Source of the DNA: WTFY01 sp011523795
GTDB lineage: Bacteria > Pseudomonadota > Gammaproteobacteria > UBA4575
Assembly (NCBI GenBank): GCA_965207475.1
Contig: OZ242278.1
Span: 1,612,001 to 1,676,000 of the forward strand
DNA length: 64,000 nt
Reading direction: 5' to 3'
Shown here one piece after another: positions 9,227 to 16,389 of the stretch (its first letter is position 1; the number at the start of each line of letters is the position of its first letter). A program made the position numbers and the translations under genes. The notes beneath the pieces were generated by a model. The model did no database searches and was not told the DNA's origin. It was given only the letters and a program-made list of their open reading frames with translations.

Positions 9227-10393
9227 ATGGAAGTTTATCTGGTTGGCGGTGCGGTTCGCGATGAGCTTCTGGGCTTGCCCGTCGGCGAACGCGACTGGGT
9301 CGTGGTGGGTTCCAGTCCCGGGGAAATGCTGCATCTGGGTTACCGCCAGGTCGGCAGGGATTTCCCGGTATTCCTGCATCCGGACACGGGCGAGGAGTAT
9401 GCGCTGGCCCGGACCGAACGGAAACAAGGCCGCGGTTACCGCGGATTCGAGGCGCATGCATCGCCGGAAGTCAGTTTGCAGGAAGACCTGAAACGGCGCG
9501 ACCTGACCATCAATGCCATGGCGAAAAGCCTGTCAGGAGAAGTGATTGACCCCTATGGCGGCCAGCGGGACCTCGGGGCCGGGCATTTGCGGCATGTCTC
9601 GGCAGCCTTCGTCGAGGATCCTCTTCGTATCCTGCGGGCGGCCCGATTTGCAGCCAGGTTTTCCGCCCTGGGATTCAGGATCGCAGACGAGACGATGCGC
9701 CTGCTGCGTGACATGGTCGGGGCCGGAGAACTGAAGGATGTTCCCCGGGAACGCATCTGGGAGGAAACACGTCGTGCCCTGGCCACACCCTCACCCGGTG
9801 TGTTTTTCGATGTGCTGCATCGCCTGAATGCAACCGGGCAGGTGTATGCCGGAATGGCTGATGTATTGTTCAGTGAGTCGGCACGCGGGCTGGCGCAGGC
9901 AGCACTGGCTAACATCGTACCTCTGGACGATGAGCCGTGCGTGCGGTTTGCAGTGCTGGTCGGGGGTCTTTGTTTTCACCGGGATGAATCTGTGACGCGG
10001 GGTGCCCTTGAGGTTGCCCTGCAGCCAGGCATTCCGGGACAGTGCAGGGAGTTGCTTGAACTCACGGTGAATTTTCAGCATGCATGTCATGATGCGCTTG
10101 AGCTTGACGCCGCTGCGCTGCTGAAACTGTTGCACAGGCTCGACGGGAAGCGGCGCCCGGAACGGTTTGCCAGACTGCTGAGGATATGTTCTGCCGTGTA
10201 TGCTGCCGCGAAAGGACAGGACGAATACCCGCAGGCAGACTGGCTGCGCAACACATCTGGACGGATCGAGGCCCTCGACACACGTCGGTATATCGGGAAC
10301 TTGACCGACGGACAGGAAGTCGCCGAAAGGCTGGAGCAGGCCCGGCTGCAACTGCTGGAGGAAATGATAGGAGAGCGAGGCTCTCCTGGATGA
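9227..10393 (+). CDS. cca: tRNA CCA-adding nucleotidyltransferase
   Basis: Adds or repairs the 3'-CCA of tRNAs. The ATG at 9227 gives the family start MEVYLVGGAVRD; an in-frame GTG lies two codons upstream. The catalytic GERDWVVVG carries the Asp of the nucleotidyltransferase fold, and RRDLTINAMA and EDPLRILRAARFAARF are class II landmarks. The C-terminal part, residues 230-388, does not show the clear HD phosphohydrolase histidines of the E. coli enzyme, so it may be a plain rather than multifunctional CCA enzyme. Confidence 0.93.
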   Translation: MEVYLVGGAVRDELLGLPVGERDWVVVGSSPGEMLHLGYRQVGRDFPVFLHPDTGEEYALARTERKQGRGYRGFEAHASPEVSLQEDLKRRDLTINAMAKSLSGEVIDPYGGQRDLGAGHLRHVSAAFVEDPLRILRAARFAARFSALGFRIADETMRLLRDMVGAGELKDVPRERIWEETRRALATPSPGVFFDVLHRLNATGQVYAGMADVLFSESARGLAQAALANIVPLDDEPCVRFAVLVGGLCFHRDESVTRGALEVALQPGIPGQCRELLELTVNFQHACHDALELDAAALLKLLHRLDGKRRPERFARLLRICSAVYAAAKGQDEYPQADWLRNTSGRIEALDTRRYIGNLTDGQEVAERLEQARLQLLEEMIGERGSPG

Positions 10394-10408
10394 CTGCAGG
10401 AGGCCGCC

Positions 10409-11200
10409 TCACCCGTAGGCAAGCAGCAGCACGCCTCCAAGCAGAATCCTGTAAATCACGAACGGCAGGACCCCGATCCGGTTCACAAATTTTATGAACC
10501 AGTGTATGCAAAGGTAGGTCACTCCAGCCGAACACGCGAACACCCCGAGTCCGAAACTCCATCGTATCACCGAAGCGTCCTGCCAGACCTGGTATCCCCC
10601 GTACAGGGAGGTTGCCAGAATGGTCGGGATGGCAAGCAGGAAGGAAAATCGTGCAGCCTCTGACCGTTTCAGGCCGAGCCACATTGCTGCCGTCATGGTG
10701 ACCCCCGAGCGGGACGCCCCGGGAATGAGGGCTAGGGCCTGTGCCAGGCCGACCAGCACTGCATCCAGGGTCGTCAACTGCCGTGTCCCCCGCGTGTGAC
10801 TTCCTCGCCAGTCGGCCAGCCATAACAGCAGGGCAAACCCTATGGAGGCCCAGGCGATCACGATCGCATTCCGGCTGTACTGCTCGACATGGGTGTGAAA
10901 AATGAAGGCCACGACCAGTATGGGAAGCGTGGCCCACAGGAGCAGCCAGGCTAGATTTCTTTCCCCGCTTTCCTGCCCGGCGGAAGCGGATCCCCTGCCG
11001 GTGATCGAACGCAGGTCATCACGAAAATAAACCATTACTGCCAGCAGGCTGCCAAGATGGGCTGCAACATCCATCACCAGGCCTTGGTCCTGCCAGTGCA
11101 TGATAATGGGCAGCAACACCAGGTGTGCCGAGCTTGAGATAGGCAGAAACTCGGTCAGCCCCTGTATCACTGCCAGCAGGAACGCGTGCAGTGCTTCCAT
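10409..11200 (-). CDS. uppP: Undecaprenyl-diphosphatase
   Basis: Membrane enzyme that recycles the undecaprenyl carrier lipid for peptidoglycan and confers bacitracin tolerance. The 263-residue polytopic protein carries both signature motifs: QGLTEFLPISSSAHL at residues 14-28 and IPGASRSG near 158-165. It ends 15 bases from the convergent cca gene and lies directly downstream of the methyltransferase gene on the same strand. Confidence 0.96.
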   Translation of the reverse strand: MEALHAFLLAVIQGLTEFLPISSSAHLVLLPIIMHWQDQGLVMDVAAHLGSLLAVMVYFRDDLRSITGRGSASAGQESGERNLAWLLLWATLPILVVAFIFHTHVEQYSRNAIVIAWASIGFALLLWLADWRGSHTRGTRQLTTLDAVLVGLAQALALIPGASRSGVTMTAAMWLGLKRSEAARFSFLLAIPTILATSLYGGYQVWQDASVIRWSFGLGVFACSAGVTYLCIHWFIKFVNRIGVLPFVIYRILLGGVLLLAYG

Positions 11201-11214
11201 TCTACCTAGACTGC

Positions 11215-12390
11215 CTACAGCCGCGCGCGCATGTCGCGCATCGTGAACCGGTCCGCTTCATAGTCTGCCTCTTTCCCCAGCACCATGACCTGAAAACGTT
11301 CGCCCAGGGCCGAGCCCAGGGTCAGTTGCTTGAGCCTTGCCGTCTCTGCCGCGCACGCGGCCGGGTCTTTGCCGGAGGGCCGCCAGTCGAGCAGGCCGTT
11401 GGCCAGCATGAAGTTGCGCAGGGAGCCAAAGGAGAGTACCTGTATAGCCTGCCTGCCCGCTGCCCGCGCCAGCAATGAGAAATCGACGTCCACCGTGATG
11501 TCTTGCAATCCCGGAAAGTCAAAAGGGTTGCTGGACACCTGGTGCCTGAGGTAGCTGCGCAAGGTTCCCATGCTGCGCTGGGGGTGGTAGTACTCGCTGC
11601 ACGGGTAGCCGTAATCGATCAGAAACATGACGCATTGTCGGCAACATCCGGACCAGTTCGCAAGTACGTTTTCCAGGACAAGGCAGATTTCGCTGCAATA
11701 CGGTCCGGCGAGCGGCTCAGGCAAACTTGCCATGAGGTATTCCAGCGCCGTGTCCAGTTCGCTGCACGGGGCTTGCAGGCACCAGTCCAGCTTGCCGTCC
11801 CCGGTTGTGGTCACGCATCTCTCTTGCAGCTGGCAGGGGTCGACGGCAAAACATTTCACGGGCAGTGCATCCAGCACTTCGTTGGCGATCACGATGGCGC
11901 AGTCCAGTTCTGCAGGCATTTCCGGCAGCCATTCTATAACCGGAATGATCTCGGGAGCCTGGCTTTCGAACCGCATGCGCTGTGCAGACCTCATGGTTTC
12001 GCTGGTCTCGTGAATGCAGTACTTGCGTGGAAGCTGCTCCCAGGCGAGCAGGTACCGGATCATGTCCAGAGCAAGCTGCCCGGTGCCTGCACCGATTTCC
12101 AGGATACTGTGTCCGGGGTTGTCCCGGATGAGTCCTGCACAGGCATGAGCCAGGCAATATGCCAGGTGGTCGGACGTCTCCGGTACCGTGACAAAATCAC
12201 CTTCCTTTCCGATCACCGCGTGATCGCCGTGGTAATAGCCCACTGCCGGGTCATGGAGTGCTAGCTGCATGTACCGGTCAAATCCCATACTGCCGCCATG
12301 GCGGAGAATTTCCTGCCGGATGCGTTCGGAGCACGATGCCGTGCGCTGCAGCTGGTCTGCAGTCGGATTGTAGAAAGGCGGACGGGGCAT
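11215..12390 (-). CDS. MidA/NDUFAF7-type SAM-dependent methyltransferase
   Basis: A 391-residue class I methyltransferase. The SAM-binding motif ILEIGAGTGQLALDM is near residue 95, and the N-terminal sequence GFDRYMQLALHDPAVGYYHG is typical of the PF02636 family. In mitochondria the homologue methylates an arginine of complex I, but the bacterial substrate is not established. It is probably co-transcribed with uppP 14 bases downstream, and its start is divergent from the SDR gene. Confidence 0.88.
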   Translation of the reverse strand: MPRPPFYNPTADQLQRTASCSERIRQEILRHGGSMGFDRYMQLALHDPAVGYYHGDHAVIGKEGDFVTVPETSDHLAYCLAHACAGLIRDNPGHSILEIGAGTGQLALDMIRYLLAWEQLPRKYCIHETSETMRSAQRMRFESQAPEIIPVIEWLPEMPAELDCAIVIANEVLDALPVKCFAVDPCQLQERCVTTTGDGKLDWCLQAPCSELDTALEYLMASLPEPLAGPYCSEICLVLENVLANWSGCCRQCVMFLIDYGYPCSEYYHPQRSMGTLRSYLRHQVSSNPFDFPGLQDITVDVDFSLLARAAGRQAIQVLSFGSLRNFMLANGLLDWRPSGKDPAACAAETARLKQLTLGSALGERFQVMVLGKEADYEADRFTMRDMRARL

Positions 12391-12450
12391 TCAGTCTGTC
12401 GTTATGAAGTGTTAGAGTCTGGAAAATCGAAAGTTGTCGCAAGTGTCGAT

Positions 12451-13188
12451 ATGGAAAACTCCAAGGTGGTCATGATAACAGGTGGTGCAAGGCGAATCGG
12501 CGCGGAGCTTGTTCGGCATCTGCATCGACACGAAATGCGTGTCATCCTGCATTACCGCAACTCAGAGAGTGATGCCCGCAGTCTGGCTGATGAACTGAAT
12601 GCAAGGCGCAGCAATTCGGTCAGGCTGCTTCAGGGAGACCTGACGGAGTATGCCAAGATCCCGGCCCTGATGGGACGGGCTTTCAGTTTCTTTGAGCGTC
12701 TGGATGCCCTCGTCAACAATGCATCGACCTTTTTCCCTACGGCTATCGAGAACATCAACGAGGCTGCATGGGAAAGGCTCGTAGGAACCAATCTCAAGGC
12801 CCCGCTCTACCTGATACAGGCTGCGGTGCCCTACCTGGAATCCACGAGGGGTTGCGTGGTCAATATCGTTGATATCCATGCCGGCCGGCCGCTCAAGGGG
12901 TACCCGTTATACTCCATATCCAAGGCGGGGCTTGCAATGCTGACCCGGTCCATGGCGCGGGAGCTCGCACCCGGGATTCGTGTAAACGGCATTGCACCCG
13001 GCGCAATCATGTGGCCGGAAGCCGAGCATTACGAAGCCATGCACGAGGAGATCATCTCGCGTACGGCCCTGAAGCGGGAAGGCAGCCCGTGCGACATTGC
13101 CGATGCAGCCCTGTTCTTGATTCGTCACGCGAATTACGTGACCGGGCAAGTCATCGCGGTGGATGGGGGACGCACACTGAGCAATTGA
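12451..13188 (+). CDS. Pteridine reductase-like short-chain dehydrogenase
   Basis: A classical SDR of 245 residues. The ATG at 12451 gives MENSKVVMITGGARRIG with the TGxxRRIG variant that marks pteridine/dihydromonapterin reductases (TGGxRRIG instead of TGxxxGIG). NNAS follows near residue 90, and the catalytic tyrosine is in YSISKAGLA. The likely role is NADPH-dependent reduction of a pterin; a general SDR function is the alternative. The frame is open upstream to 12298, but that would overlap the divergent methyltransferase. Confidence 0.88.
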   Translation: MENSKVVMITGGARRIGAELVRHLHRHEMRVILHYRNSESDARSLADELNARRSNSVRLLQGDLTEYAKIPALMGRAFSFFERLDALVNNASTFFPTAIENINEAAWERLVGTNLKAPLYLIQAAVPYLESTRGCVVNIVDIHAGRPLKGYPLYSISKAGLAMLTRSMARELAPGIRVNGIAPGAIMWPEAEHYEAMHEEIISRTALKREGSPCDIADAALFLIRHANYVTGQVIAVDGGRTLSN

Positions 13189-13197
13189 GGTGTCGCC

Positions 13198-13941
13198 TTA
13201 CCAGTAGCTTTCCGTAGTGATCTGACCCGGGCTTCTGCGAAGGTTTTTCTTGAGCCCCTTCTCCTTCAGCGCGCTGCGGGTATCGGCCACCATATCCGGA
13301 TTTCCGCAAAGCATGGCTTGTGAACAGGCCGGGTCAAGTTCAATACCTGTCTTTTCCTCCAGCCTGCCGCTCAGGATGGCTGCGGGAATCCGGCCTGGCA
13401 TGGCGAAGCCGGCAGGTTCGCGGCTTACGAAAGGGATCATCTGGAATCTTTCGGGATGACGGTTTTCGAAGGTCCGGATCGTATCCCGGTAGCTCAACTC
13501 CCGGGCGTGGCGCACTGCATGGACCAGTACGATGTTTTCAAACCGGCTCCACACTTCCCCGGATTTCAGAATGGACAGGAAAGGTCCCAGGGCGGTGCCT
13601 GTGGCAAACATCCAGATGTCCCGTCCGTCGGGAACCTCGTTCAGCGTGAAAAACCCGTTCACCCGCCTGTCGATCCAGACCGGGTCGGATTCACGCAGCT
13701 CGTACAGGCGGGGAGACAGGGGTCCGTCCTGAACCGTGATGGAATAAAACTCGTGGGTGCTTTCATGGGGGGCGTTTACAAAGGAATAGGGCCGTCCCAC
13801 GATCTGGTCACCTATGTTCAGGCCAAGACGCCCGTACTGTCCGGCAATGAATGGGTCGATGTCTGCCTCGATGGACAGTGAGTACAGCGTGTCTGTCCAG
13901 TGTCTGTTCCTGACGACTTTGCCCTCGATCCAGTTGCTCAT
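13198..13941 (-). CDS. fpr: Ferredoxin-NADP+ reductase
   Basis: FAD-dependent electron transfer between NADPH and ferredoxin/flavodoxin. The ATG at 13941 gives MSNWIEGKVV and a 247-residue protein, the bacterial subclass length. FAD-binding RPYSFVN is at about residue 62, the NADP-binding segment FATGTALGPFLSI is near 115, and CGNPDMV is close to the C-terminus. Together with the Rieske gene behind it on the same strand it forms a small redox pair. Confidence 0.93.
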   Translation of the reverse strand: MSNWIEGKVVRNRHWTDTLYSLSIEADIDPFIAGQYGRLGLNIGDQIVGRPYSFVNAPHESTHEFYSITVQDGPLSPRLYELRESDPVWIDRRVNGFFTLNEVPDGRDIWMFATGTALGPFLSILKSGEVWSRFENIVLVHAVRHARELSYRDTIRTFENRHPERFQMIPFVSREPAGFAMPGRIPAAILSGRLEEKTGIELDPACSQAMLCGNPDMVADTRSALKEKGLKKNLRRSPGQITTESYW

Positions 13942-14003
13942 TGGGTATTGCGGGTGTAGCCTGAATTCATACTGAAATAGGGGCAAGATTCGCAGAAATC
14001 AAC

Positions 14004-14339
14004 TCAAGTGTCCTGGAAATCGCCTGGACAAACCTCGATCCGGCCGTCCTTGATTCGAACCGGATAGCAGCGCAAGGCTTCCGTGGCGGGTTCTTCCATG
14101 GGTTGTCCAGTGACCACGCTGAAACGGCTTCCGTGCAGGGTACAGCTGATCAGTTCCCCCTTCAGGCAACCGAGTGCGAGCGAGGAATCTTCATGTGTGC
14201 ACATATCATCAACGGCATATACTTTGCCGTCTACATTGGCAAGTAGAATATCCCCATGGGCCATCTTCACTTTCAGGGTATTTCCAGGCGGCAACTGGTC
14301 CTGCGAGGCGACGTCAAAAAATCTTTCCTGTGCGTCCAT
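14004..14339 (-). CDS. Rieske [2Fe-2S] ferredoxin
   Basis: A 111-residue soluble Rieske protein of the dioxygenase ferredoxin type. The cluster ligands are in CTHEDSSL and CTLHGSRF, the C-x-H and C-x2-H pairs. No membrane anchor is present. It lies just upstream of fpr on the same strand, so it may receive electrons from that reductase; the terminal oxygenase it serves is not encoded next to it. Confidence 0.92.
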   Translation of the reverse strand: MDAQERFFDVASQDQLPPGNTLKVKMAHGDILLANVDGKVYAVDDMCTHEDSSLALGCLKGELISCTLHGSRFSVVTGQPMEEPATEALRCYPVRIKDGRIEVCPGDFQDT

Positions 14340-14394
14340 GGGTTTCGGAACCGGGAATAACGGTTAGACCGTACAAGTACATTCGAGGCCAATC

Positions 14395-14634
14395 ATGCCT
14401 TACTTTATCTATAAAATCACATCCGGATCTTCAGGTGCCATCAAGGCGCTTGAATGCATTGACAGGTACGACGGGTTCAAACAGGCCAAGAAGTTCATCC
14501 GTGAACTGCGCGAACAGACCGTCCTTGACAGCAGGACCGTGATCAAGATGATTTTTGCTGACGACGAACTGGAAGCTGAACAGAGACTGCGTGAGCCGCG
14601 CCAGGCGCCTATACTCAGGGAATGGGAGAAGTAG
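14395..14634 (+). CDS. Conserved small protein of unknown function
   Basis: A 79-residue soluble, charged protein beginning MPYFIYKITSG, with a helical, Lys/Arg/Glu-rich body and no membrane segment. The coding pattern is convincing: a start 56 bases after the divergent Rieske gene and a clean end. I recognise it only as the sort of short conserved protein seen in sulfur-oxidising gammaproteobacteria and cannot assign a role. Confidence 0.7.
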   Translation: MPYFIYKITSGSSGAIKALECIDRYDGFKQAKKFIRELREQTVLDSRTVIKMIFADDELEAEQRLREPRQAPILREWEK

Positions 14635-14680
14635 CCTGCCGTGACCCGTTCCCGTCCGGCAATCAGGGTTTCATCCGCCA

Positions 14681-15157
14681 ATGCGCATTCGAGACATGGA
14701 TGAGCACCAGTATAAAACCACATACCATTTCGTCAATCCGAACCGGTGCGTGTTTGAAAAAGCACTGAACTCGCGGGTCTGCAACTGCAGCCGGGCCAAA
14801 CGTTTCAATCTTGCTGACCGCGAGGGCGTTGCATGCACTTCCTTGCCCAGGCTGGAGCGCTGCAGCGTTCTGCTTGGCAAGCTCCGTGAGAACGCGAGGT
14901 TTGCATTGCAATGCCTGAAGGTCAGCCAGACCCTGGGGCACGGCGATGAGATCAAGATCCAGAATGGAAGCATGCTGGGGCTGCAGGCGCTCGTCGAGGA
15001 AAGCCAGGACACCACGGTCCGGGACATCGATTCACTTGTCATCCAGGCGGAACGCAGGTTCGACGGCATCGACGGCTTCCCGTATTCACGACTCATGCAA
15101 GGGGTCATCGCCTATCGGTCTCGCAATCGTCGCAAGAAATCCAGGACCAGCAAGTAG
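14681..15157 (+). CDS. Hypothetical protein, paralogue of the one at 58.0 kb
   Basis: A 158-residue cysteine-containing protein without transmembrane segments. The sequence shares a pattern with the gene at 58021-58428: an N-terminal CxCS..., then RCSVLL.K, a VKIQ/IKIQ-G-LGL block, and a basic tail RRKKSR. The start could also be the ATG at 14696. It is six bases upstream of the uracil-DNA glycosylase family gene and is probably co-transcribed with it. No known domain was recognised. Confidence 0.72.
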   Translation: MRIRDMDEHQYKTTYHFVNPNRCVFEKALNSRVCNCSRAKRFNLADREGVACTSLPRLERCSVLLGKLRENARFALQCLKVSQTLGHGDEIKIQNGSMLGLQALVEESQDTTVRDIDSLVIQAERRFDGIDGFPYSRLMQGVIAYRSRNRRKKSRTSK

Positions 15158-15163
15158 AGATCA

Positions 15164-15766
15164 ATGCAAACGGTTACCAGGCTGGACCGCTTGCTGGTTG
15201 AGGCACGAGCTTGCCGTGTATGTGAGCACGAGTTGCCGCTCGGGGCCAATCCGGTCTTGCGTGCAGGGCATGGCGCCAGGATACTGATCGTGGGCCAGGC
15301 TCCGGGAATCAGGGTGCACAGGACCGGTGTTCCCTGGAATGATCCGAGTGGCAAACGTCTGCGCGAATGGATGGATCTTGAAGATTGCGTGTTCTATGAC
15401 GAGCGACGGGTTGCAATCATCCCGATGGGGTTCTGCTACCCGGGCAAGGGTCCCTCGGGCGACCTGCCGCCACGAAAGGAATGCGCACCACTGTGGCACA
15501 AGAGACTGTTGGACATGCTTCCAGAAGTCCAGCTTGTACTGCTTGTCGGGCAGTATGCCCAGAAGTACTACCTGGCAAATCCCGGCACCACGCTTGCAGA
15601 TACGGTGCGACGGTGGAAACAGTATGGCCCGAGGTATTTCCCGCTCCCACACCCTTCACCGAGAAACATCGGCTGGCTGAAAAAAAACAGCTGGTTCGAA
15701 TCCGAAACCGTACCCCAGTTGCGCAAGAGAATTCATGCGGTATTGCACGGGCGTCCGTTCAGCTAG
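15164..15766 (+). CDS. Uracil-DNA glycosylase family protein
   Basis: A 200-residue member of the UDG superfamily. Motif 1 appears as GQAPG near residue 45 and motif 3 as HPSPRN near residue 165. A single CxxC at CRVCEHELP is present near the N-terminus, and the other two cysteines of a family 4 iron-sulfur cluster are not obvious, so it is closer to the COG1573-like branch that removes small base lesions. The exact specificity cannot be read from the sequence. Confidence 0.85.
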   Translation: MQTVTRLDRLLVEARACRVCEHELPLGANPVLRAGHGARILIVGQAPGIRVHRTGVPWNDPSGKRLREWMDLEDCVFYDERRVAIIPMGFCYPGKGPSGDLPPRKECAPLWHKRLLDMLPEVQLVLLVGQYAQKYYLANPGTTLADTVRRWKQYGPRYFPLPHPSPRNIGWLKKNSWFESETVPQLRKRIHAVLHGRPFS

Positions 15767-15778
15767 GCCGAGATGAGA

Positions 15779-15793
15779 CCCGGGAATCCCGGG
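15779..15793 (+). terminator. Candidate hairpin after the UDG gene
   Basis: CCCGGG, a three-base loop AAT and CCCGGG again form a 6-bp GC stem just after the stop codon. No T-run follows, so it is a weak candidate. Confidence 0.3.
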
Positions 15794-15954
15794 CAGCGTA
15801 CGGGCCTGCCCCGGTACGGCATTTGTCAGGGCAATTGATGGTCAAGTTCCTGGAATATTTCAGGGACAGGGCCGGCTGCACAGGAACGCGGATGCGGCCA
15901 TTTAAAAAAGCAATAGGCACTTTAGATTATCTCGCAACTATCTATATATGAATA

Positions 15955-15983
15955 TTAACATATACTAATATATATCCTATACT
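15955..15983 (+). promoter_or_regulatory. Strong sigma-70 type promoter for the 37-residue membrane protein
   Basis: TTAACA at 15955-15960, a 17-base spacer, and TATACT at 15978-15983 each match the consensus at five of six positions. They lie in an unusually AT-rich stretch (about 15900-15985) inside a GC-rich genome. Initiation near 15990 would leave a 30-base leader with a ribosome site before the ATG at 16020. Confidence 0.7.
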
Positions 15984-16019
15984 GCCCTCAACACATTTAA
16001 CCAGTTCGAGGACAGTAAC

Positions 16020-16133
16020 ATGGATAGAATCTTCTCAAAAATTAACGATCTGAACACCGTACTCTGGGTGGAGACGGCAGTGTTTATTGCAGCTGTAGGC
16101 CTCATCTTCGGTCTTGTTGTGGGGGTTTTGTAG
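16020..16133 (+). CDS. Small single-pass membrane protein (37 aa)
   Basis: ATG at 16020, stop TAG at 16131-16133, preceded by GAGGACAG about eight bases upstream. The peptide has a short polar N-terminus (MDRIFSKINDLNTVLW) and a single hydrophobic helix ending FGLVVGVL. It is bracketed by a strong promoter and a long hairpin, which makes a stand-alone, well-expressed transcript likely. I do not recognise it as CydX, CcoQ or a light-harvesting peptide. It could be an accessory subunit for the AlkB fusion next door, but that is only positional inference. Confidence 0.6.
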   Translation: MDRIFSKINDLNTVLWVETAVFIAAVGLIFGLVVGVL

Positions 16134-16149
16134 CCAGTAACGATACTTC

Positions 16150-16188
16150 ATGCACCGGTCATGACCGGCCGGGTCACGACCGGTGCAT
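16150..16188 (+). terminator. Long inverted repeat after the small membrane protein
   Basis: Left arm 16150-16166 and right arm 16172-16188 pair over 17 bases with one mismatch around a five-base loop GGCCG. No T-run follows, so it may be a Rho-assisted terminator, an mRNA-stabilising 3' end or a protein-binding palindrome rather than a classic intrinsic terminator. Confidence 0.55.
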
Positions 16189-16389
16189 GCCTGGATTCAT
16201 GCGTATGGGCTGCATGTGACCTGCAGCATCTCAACACCTTCTGAAAGTACACGGCAGTCCCTGCCGAACAGCTGCCCGTATCGTTGACCACGTACTCGGA
16301 GCTGCCCGGAGCAAGACAGCTTGACAAGGCAGTCCAGTTGCTGACAATAAGCTTATCAGGGTGTAAATCTGAATAGGCTGGAGGTCGCG

